From Alg239-R122 sp041746135 (GTDB lineage Bacteria > Pseudomonadota > Alphaproteobacteria > Sphingomonadales > Sphingomonadaceae): a stretch of DNA of 64,000 bases. Of this stretch, positions 18,150-25,069 are shown in pieces. Below the pieces are notes generated by a model, which was not told the DNA's origin, ran no database searches, and saw nothing but the letters and a program-made list of their open reading frames with translations. The stretch lies in contig JBGTHQ010000019.1 in the NCBI GenBank assembly GCA_041746135.1, forward strand, positions 40,261 to 104,260, in the 5' to 3' direction. Positions within the stretch are counted from its first letter, which is position 1. The number at the start of each line of letters is the position of its first letter. Position numbers and translations under genes: made by a program.

Positions 18150-18704
18150 ATGAAACTCGATATCAACACGCTCATCGACGAAGTCATCGACCGCGAGGGC
18201 GGCTATTCGAACCATCCCGCCGATCGTGGCGGCGAGACACGCTGGGGCATCACCATCGCCGTCGCGCGCCAATTCGGCTATACTGGCGAAATGCGGAAAT
18301 ATCCGCGTGATACGGCCGCGCAGGTTTATCAGAAGACCTATTGGGTGCGGCCCGGCTTTGACCGCGTAGCCGCCATTTATCCCAGGCTAGGCGCCGAGTT
18401 GTTCGATACCGGTATCAACATGGGTCCGCCCGTGGCTGCAGGTTTTCTGCAGCGGGCGCTCAATGCGCTGAACCGCAATGCGACCGACTATCGCGACATC
18501 GTGGTGGACCGGCGCATCGGCAACGCCACGATCGCGGTGCTGCAGGCATTCGCATCGCGGCGCGGTATCGGCGGCGAGGATGTCATGTTGAAAGCCGTCG
18601 AGGCGCTGCAGGGCGCACGCTATCTCGAACTGGCCGAGGCCCGGCCGGCAAATGAGGCCTTCCTCTATGGCTGGCTCGCCAACCGGATCGGGCAGACCGG
18701 CTGA
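18150..18704 (+). CDS. Endolysin, glycoside hydrolase family 108
   Basis: Predicted 184 aa. The N-terminus carries the GH108 signature 'REGGYSNHPADRGGETRWGIT' in near form, with the catalytic Glu at residue 16, and 'QVYQKTYWVRPGFD'. The C-terminal half ('LFDTGINMGPPVAAGFLQRALN') is the companion peptidoglycan-binding segment. It cleaves the glycan backbone of the cell wall at the end of the lytic cycle. There is no signal peptide, so it needs a holin for release. It heads the lysis cassette. The length matches family members. Confidence 0.9.
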   Translation: MKLDINTLIDEVIDREGGYSNHPADRGGETRWGITIAVARQFGYTGEMRKYPRDTAAQVYQKTYWVRPGFDRVAAIYPRLGAELFDTGINMGPPVAAGFLQRALNALNRNATDYRDIVVDRRIGNATIAVLQAFASRRGIGGEDVMLKAVEALQGARYLELAEARPANEAFLYGWLANRIGQTG

Positions 18705-19219
18705 TGTTCGAAATTGTCGGCCAGTTGCTCATAGGATGGTTGATCGCTGATATTGTCAGCGGCTTTGCCCATTTCCTCGAGGACAATCTCGATATCGAAC
18801 ACTGGCCGGTCATCGGTCCGCTCATCATAGCACCCAACCGCCGGCATCACGATCGCCCGCTCGCCTTTGCCAGGGACGGGTTTTTGTCGCGCAACGGAAC
18901 AACCTGGCTCGCTGCATTGCCGCTGGTCGCCATCTGGTTCTGGGTAGCAGGCTTTTCGTTCGTCTGGCTGTCGGCCTCGATCGGCATGCTGATGGCCAGC
19001 CAGATCCACTACTGGGCGCATGTGCCGTCCGCGCCTTTGCCGGTAAGGGCTGCGCAAGCGACCGGTTTCTTTACATCGCCCGCCGTGCATTACCGTCACC
19101 ATCGCCCACCGCACGCATGCGGATATTGCGTCGTGTCGGGCTGGCTTAACCCGTGGCTGGACGCGGTTCGCTTCTGGACTGTTCCCGCTGCGCTGATGCC
19201 GCGCGTATCCGCTCTATGA
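18704..19219 (+). CDS. CarF/TMEM189-like lipid desaturase in lysis cassette
   Basis: Predicted 171 aa membrane protein whose ATG overlaps the endolysin stop (TGATG). It has the histidine pattern of the Kua/CarF/TMEM189 lipid desaturase domain: 'VSGFAHFLED' (His23), 'NRRHHDRP' (48, 49), 'QIHYWAH' (102, 106) and 'HYRHHRPPHACGYC' (129, 132, 133, 137). Hydrophobic helices are at about 5-22, 68-88 and 85-100. Family members place the vinyl-ether bond in plasmalogens using di-iron chemistry. A phage lysis cassette is an unexpected place; substrate and role here are unknown. The family assignment is from motifs alone. Confidence 0.75.
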   Translation: MFEIVGQLLIGWLIADIVSGFAHFLEDNLDIEHWPVIGPLIIAPNRRHHDRPLAFARDGFLSRNGTTWLAALPLVAIWFWVAGFSFVWLSASIGMLMASQIHYWAHVPSAPLPVRAAQATGFFTSPAVHYRHHRPPHACGYCVVSGWLNPWLDAVRFWTVPAALMPRVSAL

Positions 19220-19515
19220 TCGATACCCGCACCCCGGCCGAGCGCAAGCGTCACTGGATGATCGATGCGCTGTTCGCTTTCGGCCTGGTCTGCCTGGTGA
19301 TGGCCATCGTGCTGACATTCGTCCTATGGCTGGGCAGCTGGCCCGATAGCCTGACTGAAAAACGGCTCGACTATATCGCCGCCGCTTTCGGTGCCTATCT
19401 CGTCGGATCGTTTTTCACCGCCGGTGCTTTTGCGCTGGGCGGCCCGGTCGGGCGCTGGTCGGCAAAATTCCGGGGTGCCGAGCTAAGCGGCGAGAGTAAG
19501 GAGGACCGGCCGTGA
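19216..19515 (+). CDS. Putative holin, two-helix membrane protein
   Basis: Predicted 99 aa from ATG 19216, overlapping the desaturase stop (ATGA). It has a charged cytoplasmic N-terminus, helices at about 18-41 ('LFAFGLVCLVMAIVLTFVLWLG') and 53-72 ('IAAAFGAYLVGSFFTAGAFAL'), and a charged C-terminal tail, the layout of class II holins. Between endolysin and spanins, it is the best candidate for the membrane-permeabilising holin. No sequence family recognised. Confidence 0.65.
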   Translation: MIDTRTPAERKRHWMIDALFAFGLVCLVMAIVLTFVLWLGSWPDSLTEKRLDYIAAAFGAYLVGSFFTAGAFALGGPVGRWSAKFRGAELSGESKEDRP

Positions 19516-19952
19516 TCGCCGTGATAGCATCCGGCCTCGCGGGCTTGCGGATCGCGGAGCGTTATACGCGGCCGCTCGCTTGGGTCATTATTGTCGTCCT
19601 CACGTGCGCGGCATTGTTCTTTGGCGGGCGGGCGATCTATCGCACGATCGGCAGCGAGGCCGTGGCTGATCACGAGGCCGGTATCGCCCTCGATATCGAA
19701 CGCGGCGGCCGCATCGCCGACCAGAATATTGTGGCCCGCAGCGCAGCTCGTGATCGCGTCGGCCGGGCCGCCCGAAAGGAGTTTGAAAATGCCACGATCG
19801 ACCTGCCTGATGAAGGCCTTACTTGCCGCCAGCGTATCGATCTTTGCGGTGAGCTGCACGACGCCGGGACCGACACGTCTCTCATCGCCGAATGCAGCGA
19901 TATTTGCCCAGGAAAGAAAGCCAGTTCCCAGCGTCCGGATACTGATCGATAA
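19512..19952 (+). CDS. Rz-like inner-membrane spanin
   Basis: Predicted 146 aa from GTG 19512, overlapping the holin stop (GTGA). One membrane anchor at about 22-46 ('LAWVIIVVLTCAALFFGG') is followed by a periplasmic Arg/Asp/Glu-rich helix, the shape of i-spanins. The second half overlaps the Rz1-like gene in another frame, and its C-terminal residues are likely constrained by that overlap. Together with the lipoprotein it would fuse inner and outer membranes in the last lysis step. Confidence 0.7.
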   Translation: MIAVIASGLAGLRIAERYTRPLAWVIIVVLTCAALFFGGRAIYRTIGSEAVADHEAGIALDIERGGRIADQNIVARSAARDRVGRAARKEFENATIDLPDEGLTCRQRIDLCGELHDAGTDTSLIAECSDICPGKKASSQRPDTDR

Positions 19953-20130
19953 TAGTGGCGAGGGAGCGCGCCAGCACCAGCGGGACAAGGACGAATGGGG
20001 CAAGCGAGGATGGGCCACAGTAAACGATATTTGCGGGTGGTTCGCAGAGCAGGGAATAGAAGGCCTCCCATGCCTGTCTGAAGAACAGTTGCAAGCCTCG
20101 TTAAACGGTGTTGAAACCGCCCCGAAATAA
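19789..20130 (+). CDS. Rz1-like outer-membrane spanin lipoprotein
   Basis: Predicted 113 aa, starting inside the Rz-like gene in a different frame. The ATG at 19789 has a strong AAAGGAG (19775-19781) at 7-base spacing, which decides the start. A signal peptide with lipobox 'FAVSC' puts the lipidated Cys at residue 23, followed by Pro/Thr. It extends 178 bases past the Rz stop. Rz1 proteins are anchored in the outer membrane and pair with Rz. It is longer than lambda Rz1; the C-terminal third may be an added domain. Confidence 0.7.
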   Translation: MPRSTCLMKALLAASVSIFAVSCTTPGPTRLSSPNAAIFAQERKPVPSVRILIDNSGEGARQHQRDKDEWGKRGWATVNDICGWFAEQGIEGLPCLSEEQLQASLNGVETAPK

Positions 20131-20135
20131 CGATC

Positions 20136-20176
20136 AATAAGTGGCTTGTGGTATCATAATACCTTTTAATAAGTGG
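20136..20176 (+). terminator. Weak hairpin with flanking direct repeats at end of late operon
   Basis: GGTAT-CATA-ATACC (20150-20163) followed by TTTT lies just after the spanin genes and may end the late transcript, though a 5-bp stem is weak. It is flanked by two copies of AATAAGTGG (20136-20144 and 20168-20176). The repeats mark a possible prophage boundary, but this cannot be shown from one copy of the region. Confidence 0.35.
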
Positions 20177-20235
20177 TGCGGAATAAATGGCGCGCTACAG
20201 CGGGTCGCTCGCATCGGGCTTGATACGCTTATGCT

Positions 20236-20421
20236 TCATTGTCCGTTCTCCGGATAAGTGTTCATGAAATGTTCTATATTTTTTCGCATTTCAGCGCCCG
20301 GTTCGCGGCCGTTGCGGATATCGCCGACCAGCCGCGGATCGCGCGCGACCAGCCGTCCGAATTTGGTCTGCGGCATTCCCGTTTCGCGCAGGAACCTCTC
20401 CACTCGGTATCCGATATGCAT
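20236..20421 (-). CDS. Small DNA-binding-like protein, Cro-type position
   Basis: Predicted 61 aa from the ATG at 20421, preceded by GAGGAG. The sequence 'RVERFLRETGMPQTKFGRLVARDPRLVGDIRNGREPG' (shortened in part) reads as a helix-turn-helix: 'MPQTKFGRLV' then 'RDPRLVGDIRNGR'. It is divergent from the S24 repressor across an inverted-repeat operator, the place of Cro. Small proteins of this kind with one helix-turn-helix are common in sphingomonads, both in prophages and the chromosome, so its ownership is open. Confidence 0.6.
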   Translation of the reverse strand: MHIGYRVERFLRETGMPQTKFGRLVARDPRLVGDIRNGREPGAEMRKNIEHFMNTYPENGQ

Positions 20422-20463
20422 GGCAATTCTCCTCGTCTTGGGTTCGCGACTCGTGCGCGGATG

Positions 20464-20516
20464 TAAGATATTTCCTAGATGAATTTCAAAATCCAACTTG
20501 TCTAGGAAAAATCTTA
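20464..20516. promoter_or_regulatory. Large inverted-repeat operator between divergent regulators
   Basis: TAAGATATTTCCTAGA (20464-20479) and TCTAGGAAAAATCTTA (20501-20516) match as reverse complements at 15 of 16 positions, with a 21-base spacer. The arms lie in the gap between the divergent Cro-like and S24 repressor genes. Each 16-base arm is one half of the dyad. It is the likely binding site of the repressor, controlling both directions. Confidence 0.75.
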
Positions 20517-20525
20517 TGCTATAAG
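20497..20525 (+). promoter_or_regulatory. Probable promoter giving a leaderless repressor mRNA
   Basis: CTTGTC (20497-20502) and TATAAG (20520-20525) are spaced by 17 bases. A start point 7 bases after the -10 falls on the A of the repressor ATG (20532), so the mRNA would have no leader. There is no usable ribosome site at normal spacing. The -35 overlaps the right operator arm, giving autoregulation. Inference from spacing. Confidence 0.5.
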
Positions 20526-20531
20526 TAAGGC

Positions 20532-21200
20532 ATGGATATGATCGAAACCCGCGAGACACTCGACCGGCTGATTCGCGAACGCGGCGTGAGCTATAGCAGA
20601 CTATCCGAAATGCTGGGCCGGAATGCCGCCTATATACAACAGTTTATCCGCAAGGGCTCACCGCGCAAGCTCGACGAGGCCGACCGGCGTATTCTGGCGG
20701 AATTTTTCGGGGTGAGGGAGGAGGCACTGGGCGCGCCGCTGCTGCGCAGGGCGGTCACCGCGCAGGATAAATCTCATGGCAGCCTTTTTTCGGGCATGCA
20801 TTTCATCCCGCGGCTGTCGGTCGGTGCTTCGGCCGGTCCGGGCGCGTATAATGAGGACGAGCTCCATGCCGGCAGGATCGCGTGCGACGATGCGTGGCTC
20901 AAGAAAATCGGCGTGTCGGTGTCGAGCGAACCCTCGATCATTCAGGTCGAAGGTGATTCGATGGAGCCGAGCCTCAAAGACGGCGACGACATACTGGTCG
21001 ACCGCAGCGACACCCGCCGCCGCGATGGCATATACGTGATCCGCATGGACGACATGCTGATGGTCAAACGGCTCGCCTTCGGGCCGGGCGGACAGCTTTC
21101 GGTGCTGTCTGACAACCCGCAATATCCCAGTTACGAAAATATCGCGGCGGACGGCATCTCTATCATCGGCCGCGTGGTGTGGCGCGGGGAAAAAGTGTGA
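20532..21200 (+). CDS. S24-family LexA/CI-like repressor
   Basis: Predicted 222 aa. An N-terminal DNA-binding domain ('LDRLIRERGVSYSRLSEMLGR', 'AAYIQQFIRKGSPRKL') is joined to a C-terminal S24 peptidase. The peptidase shows the nucleophile Ser in 'VEGDSMEPSLKDGDDILVD' and the general-base Lys in 'MLMVKRLAFG'. Such repressors cleave themselves after RecA activation or act as stable phage repressors. A very similar protein type is widespread on sphingomonad chromosomes, so it may be a host regulator flanking the prophage rather than the phage repressor. Likely controlled by the adjacent inverted repeat. Confidence 0.82.
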   Translation: MDMIETRETLDRLIRERGVSYSRLSEMLGRNAAYIQQFIRKGSPRKLDEADRRILAEFFGVREEALGAPLLRRAVTAQDKSHGSLFSGMHFIPRLSVGASAGPGAYNEDELHAGRIACDDAWLKKIGVSVSSEPSIIQVEGDSMEPSLKDGDDILVDRSDTRRRDGIYVIRMDDMLMVKRLAFGPGGQLSVLSDNPQYPSYENIAADGISIIGRVVWRGEKV

Positions 21201-21328
21201 GCGGTGGAGCGGGAAACCAAAGCTGTATGACCATCGGTCTGCCGAATTTCCGTCACGCCCTGTCATATTTAACTATATTCTAACGGGCAGAAGATTATCG
21301 CGGTTACGCCCCGTAATCCAAGGATATA

Positions 21329-22246
21329 TTGTTGCTGCTCCGCCTGTTCTTATTGCTTGCCATTTCCGCGCCCGCCTTTGCCGCGCCTGTGCCCCCGGAC
21401 ATCGACACTTTGCTGCGTGATGCGACGCCGAAGGAAAGGGCGGTCATCGCCAAGGTCGCCAAGCGGACAACGCCCGATAGCAGCGCGGAAATCGATGCGC
21501 TCGTGGCGGCGCTCGATGCGGACAGCAAGACCGCGCAGCGCGCAGCGGCGAAAATACAGGCGAAGGAAAAGAAGCAGCTGGCGGCGAAAAGTCCCGAGGC
21601 TGCGGCGCCGTGGAAAGGCGAAGCGGCGCTGGGCGGCAGTTTTTCCACCGGCAATACCGAGCAGATCGGGTTTTCATCGTCGGTGGCGCTGGCCAAGCGC
21701 GATCCCGACTGGGAACAGAATCTCAATCTGTCGTTCGACTATCTGCGCAGCGATGGACGCACACAGCGCGAGCGGATCTATGCGAGCTATCAGGCGCGCC
21801 GGGATCTGGGCACCAACTGGTTTTTCGCGTTCGGCCTCGCCAGTTTCGAACGCGACCGGTTTGCAGGTATCGATCGCCGTTTTACCGAATCTGCGGGTTT
21901 AGGCTATCGCTTGTCGGACAGCGACGCCTTCAAGCTGACGGTCGAGGGCGGACCCGCGCTGCGCCAGACCAAATTCACCGACGGCCGCGATTTGAACAAG
22001 GCCGATTTTCTGGGCCGCTCCGATATTCACTGGAAAGTGTCCGACAGCGTGCAAATCACCGAAGCGGCCGGCTTTGTCCTGTCGAGCGGCAATAGCAGCT
22101 TTTTTTCCAAATCGGCGCTGACCGCATCGCTGGTCAACAATCTGGCGCTGCGCACGTCGCTCGATATCCTGCACGAAACCGACCCGCCGCTCGGTCGGCA
22201 AAACACCGACACCATCACGCGGGCTAGCTTGGTCTACGGTTTCTGA
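21329..22246 (+). CDS. DUF481 outer-membrane protein
   Basis: Predicted 305 aa. The TTG start at 21329 follows AAGGA (21320-21324) and yields a signal peptide (LLLRLFLLLAISAPAFA). Residues about 25-85 are a helical Ala/Lys-rich periplasmic stretch. From about 95 the DUF481 beta-barrel begins: 'AALGGSFSTGNTEQIGFSSS', 'WEQNLNLSFDYLRSDG' and 'YASYQARRDLGTNWFFAFG'. The last strand ends in aromatic 'YGF', as barrel proteins do. Family members (E. coli YdiY) are outer-membrane proteins of unknown function. Alternative TTG at 21332. Confidence 0.85.
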   Translation: MLLLRLFLLLAISAPAFAAPVPPDIDTLLRDATPKERAVIAKVAKRTTPDSSAEIDALVAALDADSKTAQRAAAKIQAKEKKQLAAKSPEAAAPWKGEAALGGSFSTGNTEQIGFSSSVALAKRDPDWEQNLNLSFDYLRSDGRTQRERIYASYQARRDLGTNWFFAFGLASFERDRFAGIDRRFTESAGLGYRLSDSDAFKLTVEGGPALRQTKFTDGRDLNKADFLGRSDIHWKVSDSVQITEAAGFVLSSGNSSFFSKSALTASLVNNLALRTSLDILHETDPPLGRQNTDTITRASLVYGF

Positions 22247-22270
22247 CACGCATCCGGACGCCTACGGGGT

Positions 22271-22969
22271 TCAGCTTTCAGACGGTTTCTTGGGCATCGG
22301 AAACAGGGTCGCGAATTTTTGCGCCGCGTGCCGGTCGCCCTCGATTGTTAAGGCTCCGTCTTTCTCCAGCTCCGACAGCTTTTGTGCCCCATAAACCGCC
22401 GCGGCGATCGTCGAAGGGTCGGCGGTCATGCGGCAATCGGGATCGCCGATTTCGCCGCGGCCAATGGCGATAGCGCCGTCATCCGCGATCCAGTGGAAAA
22501 GCTCGCCGTCCAGGTGAAAGACGATCCGCAGCACCAACCCGGCGATCCGGTCCGGCGCGGCCATGGTGCGCAGCGAGAGCATCAGCGAGACCGCGCTGAA
22601 TGGCGCGGTCGCATCGTGCAGCGGCGATTTGACCGCCCAGCGGCCCATCACCTGGAATATCGGCCCGGCTTCATAGCCCCAGTCTGTGAGCTCGTACACC
22701 TGCGCCGATGCGGGTGGCGGCAGGGTGCGGCGGCGGATTATGCCGACCGCCTCCAGCCCCGCCAGCCTTTGCGTCAGGATATTGGCGCTGATGTCGCGCA
22801 GGCTTGCGCGCAATTCGCCGAACCGGCGCGGCCCCATCATCAGTTCGCGCATGACCGGCAAGGCCCAACGTTCGCCGATAATGTCCATCCCGTGCGTCGC
22901 CGCACAAGCATCTTCATATCGGTTTTTGCGGAGCGGCGAGGAAGGCTTGGTTAGTTTTTTTAACTTCAT
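22271..22969 (-). CDS. HxlR-family transcriptional regulator
   Basis: Predicted 232 aa from ATG 22969. Residues about 20-120 form the HxlR winged helix: 'GMDIIGERWALPVMRELMMGPRRF', 'LRDISANILTQRLAGLEAVGII' (both shortened) and 'YELTDWGYEAGPIF'. The C-terminal 100 residues resemble an SCP2-like lipid/small-molecule pocket ('HLDGELFHWIADDGAIAIG'), an arrangement known in longer HxlR proteins. It is divergent from a seven-gene operon of VOC, GST and related genes and very probably controls it. An inverted repeat over its own start suggests autorepression. Faces convergent DUF481 gene. Confidence 0.85.
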   Translation of the reverse strand: MKLKKLTKPSSPLRKNRYEDACAATHGMDIIGERWALPVMRELMMGPRRFGELRASLRDISANILTQRLAGLEAVGIIRRRTLPPPASAQVYELTDWGYEAGPIFQVMGRWAVKSPLHDATAPFSAVSLMLSLRTMAAPDRIAGLVLRIVFHLDGELFHWIADDGAIAIGRGEIGDPDCRMTADPSTIAAAVYGAQKLSELEKDGALTIEGDRHAAQKFATLFPMPKKPSES

Positions 22970-22984
22970 AGTTGTTTTTACTAA
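22951..22984. promoter_or_regulatory. Candidate HxlR operator over the regulator start
   Basis: An interrupted dyad TTAGT-(6)-AACT-(4)-AGTT-(6)-ACTAA is centred at 22967.5, in a strongly AT-rich 34-base stretch that covers the regulator's own ATG and lies 49 bases before the VOC start. HxlR proteins bind such short dyads in divergent gaps. The match of both arm pairs is seen; binding is inferred. Confidence 0.55.
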
Positions 22985-23032
22985 CTCATTATGCATAATC
23001 ATGCAACTACCGATTCGCAAAGGAGCTTTAAA

Positions 23033-23461
23033 ATGACGCAGATGATTTTCGTGAACCTTCCCGTGACCGACCTGAAAAAGTCGATGGCTTTCTATGAAGC
23101 CGTCGGGTTTACCAACAACCCGCAGTTCACCGACGCGACGGCTGCCTGCATGGTGCTGAGCGAAGCGGTGCATGTGATGCTGCTCACTCACGACAAATGG
23201 CGCGAATTTTCGAGCCGCCCGATCGCCGACGCGCACAAATCGGGCGAGGTTATGCTCGCCATCTCGCGCGATGACAGGGATGCGGTCGATAGCATTACCG
23301 AAACCGCCGGCAAGCATGGCGGCACGGCCGACATCAACGCGCGGCAGGATTATGGCTGGATGTATGGCCGCAGCTTTGCCGATCCTGACGGCCACGTCTG
23401 GGAAACGATGTGGATGGACATGGCGGCGATGGTGGAAGACGAGGCTGCCGTCGACGCGTAG
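23033..23461 (+). CDS. VOC-family (glyoxalase-like) protein
   Basis: Predicted 142 aa from ATG 23033 with AAAGGAG (23019-23025) at 7 bases. It begins 'MIFVNLPVTDLKKSMAFYEAVGF', the standard first beta-alpha unit of VOC proteins, and ends with 'RSFADPDGHVWETMWMD', the second metal-ligand region. Members include glyoxalase I and antibiotic-binding proteins, but this branch has no assigned substrate. First gene of the HxlR-linked operon. Confidence 0.8.
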   Translation: MTQMIFVNLPVTDLKKSMAFYEAVGFTNNPQFTDATAACMVLSEAVHVMLLTHDKWREFSSRPIADAHKSGEVMLAISRDDRDAVDSITETAGKHGGTADINARQDYGWMYGRSFADPDGHVWETMWMDMAAMVEDEAAVDA

Positions 23462-23522
23462 ATGCTGGCCCGCACGCAACGGTGCGATGGCCAAAATAAC
23501 GAACGATTAAAAGGAGAGCCGC

Positions 23523-24200
23523 ATGCCCGTAAATGCCAATGCTGCGATAGAAATAACCGGGTTTAAATGGGTGCCCGATTTTGCCCGCGGACAGGTGCGC
23601 GATCTTCGCCCGCGCTGGGCGCTTAAGGAAACAGGGCTCGATTATGCCGAGCGTTTGCTCGACGCGACGGCCAACCGTCCAGCGGATTATTATGAGGAGC
23701 AGCCCTGGGGGCAGGTGCCGGTAATGCATGAAGGCGACCTCACCATTTTCGAAAGCGGAGCGATATTGCTGCATATCGCCGAAAAGCACGACCGGTTGCT
23801 TCCGGCAGATATGCAGTCGCGGAACCGTGCGATCAGCTGGCTATTTGCTGCCCTTAACAGCATCGAGCCGCTGATGATGCAGCTTGCCACCATCGACATT
23901 TTTGCAAAAGACGAGCCATGGGCGAAGCTGCGCCGACCCGGCCTGATGGACTTTATCGGACAAAGACTCGACCGCCTCTCGGCACGGCTGGGCGACAAGG
24001 ATTATCTGGATGGCGAATTTACGGTTGGCGATATCGGCATGGCCACCGTGCTGCGGATCGCGGAAAATACCAATATCGTCACAAGCCGCAAAAATCTCGC
24101 CGCCTATGTGAGGCGCTGCGAAGCCCGCCCCGCATTCCAGCGGGCATTGGCGACGCAGAAGGAAACCTACGCGGCGCACGAGCCGCAGACAGTCGTTTGA
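23523..24200 (+). CDS. Glutathione S-transferase-like protein
   Basis: Predicted 225 aa. The N-terminal thioredoxin-like domain has 'GQVRDLRPRWALKETGLDYAERLL', 'PWGQVPVMHEGDLTIFESGAILLHIAEKH' (both cited in part), with the cis-Pro (VPV) and the ES pair that binds the glutathione Glu. The C-terminal helical domain carries 'YLDGEFTVGDIGMATVLR', the N-capping box of GSTs. The usual N-terminal Ser/Tyr/Cys motif is not obvious. AAAAGGAG precedes the ATG. In this operon it probably helps detoxify an electrophile. Confidence 0.85.
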   Translation: MPVNANAAIEITGFKWVPDFARGQVRDLRPRWALKETGLDYAERLLDATANRPADYYEEQPWGQVPVMHEGDLTIFESGAILLHIAEKHDRLLPADMQSRNRAISWLFAALNSIEPLMMQLATIDIFAKDEPWAKLRRPGLMDFIGQRLDRLSARLGDKDYLDGEFTVGDIGMATVLRIAENTNIVTSRKNLAAYVRRCEARPAFQRALATQKETYAAHEPQTVV

Positions 24201-24222
24201 AAAACCACAGAGGAGAGAAAAA

Positions 24223-24591
24223 ATGTATATTGACGGATTTGTGATTGCGGTTCCCAAGGCGAACAGGCAGAAATTTATCGACCACGCGCATAATGCCGAC
24301 AGCGCTTTTATGGATATGGGTGCGACGCGGGTGATCGAATGCTGGGCCGACGATGTGCCCGACGGCGAAACGACCGATTTCCGCAAGGCGGTGAAAGCGA
24401 CCGAGGACGAAGAGGTGGTCTTCAGCTGGATCGAATGGCCCGACAAAAAGACGCGCGACGCCGCGATGGCGAAGATGATGGACCCGGACAATGACGATCC
24501 GCGCATGAATATGGAGAAAAACCCGATGCCGTTCGACGGCAAGCGCGTGATCTATGGCGGCTTCACGCCGGTCGCGACGCTGGAAAAGTGA
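24223..24591 (+). CDS. DUF1428 family protein
   Basis: Predicted 122 aa, full length for DUF1428. Motifs: 'MYIDGFVIAVPKANRQKF', 'MGATRVIECWADDVPDGETTDF', 'VVFSWIEWPDKKTRDAAMAKMM' (shortened) and 'FDGKRVIYGGF'. The fold is a dimeric ferredoxin-like alpha-beta barrel. Function is unknown. These genes are often found beside VOC and GST genes, as here. GAGGAGAG lies before the ATG, and the stop overlaps a GTG of the next gene. Confidence 0.88.
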   Translation: MYIDGFVIAVPKANRQKFIDHAHNADSAFMDMGATRVIECWADDVPDGETTDFRKAVKATEDEEVVFSWIEWPDKKTRDAAMAKMMDPDNDDPRMNMEKNPMPFDGKRVIYGGFTPVATLEK

Positions 24592-24593
24592 TC

Positions 24594-25058
24594 ATGGATG
24601 TATCGTTTTCTACCCGTCGGCTCGGGGCCGCGGACATCCGATTTATGCGTGAGATCAATGCTCTGTTTGCCGAAGCGTTCGAAGCACAGCAGGACTATCC
24701 ACCGGATCATCCCAGCGATGAGTGGCTGGCCAAAAAATTGGCCGATCCGCATGTCATTGCCGTAGCTGCGTCGGTTCGCGGTCAGGTTGTTGGAGGACTT
24801 ACAGCTTACATTCTACCCAAGCTGGAACAGGAACGCAGCGAAATCTACATTTATGATCTCGCTGTAGCGCAGACATATCGGCGACGGGGCGTAGCAATAG
24901 CGCTGATTGCCGAAGTCAGGAAAACTGCACGGGAAACCGGAGCATGGGTAATATTTGTTCAGGCTGATTATGGCGATGACCCTGCGATTGCCCTGTATAC
25001 AAAACTGGGTGAGCGTGAAGATGTACTGCATTTCGATATTTCACCCAAGCAAAACTAA
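24594..25058 (+). CDS. AAC(3)-I-like GNAT acetyltransferase
   Basis: Predicted 154 aa from ATG 24594 (GGAAAAG upstream; GTG 24588 is an alternative). It closely follows the aminoglycoside 3-N-acetyltransferase type I pattern: 'AYILPKLEQERSEIYIYDLAV', the acetyl-CoA loop 'YRRRGVAIAL', and 'VIFVQADYGDDPAIALYTKLG', ending 'HFDISP'. AAC(3)-I enzymes acetylate gentamicin-group drugs. Here the gene sits in a chromosomal detoxification operon with no integron or IS around it, so it may be an ancestral housekeeping member. Resistance is not shown. Confidence 0.8.
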   Translation: MDVSFSTRRLGAADIRFMREINALFAEAFEAQQDYPPDHPSDEWLAKKLADPHVIAVAASVRGQVVGGLTAYILPKLEQERSEIYIYDLAVAQTYRRRGVAIALIAEVRKTARETGAWVIFVQADYGDDPAIALYTKLGEREDVLHFDISPKQN

Positions 25059-25069
25059 GGAGAGAGACA

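Noticed and set aside
20136..20176. AATAAGTGG direct repeats as prophage attachment site
   Set aside because: Only 9 bases, both copies on the same side, no integrase or tRNA nearby; cannot be supported without the left end.
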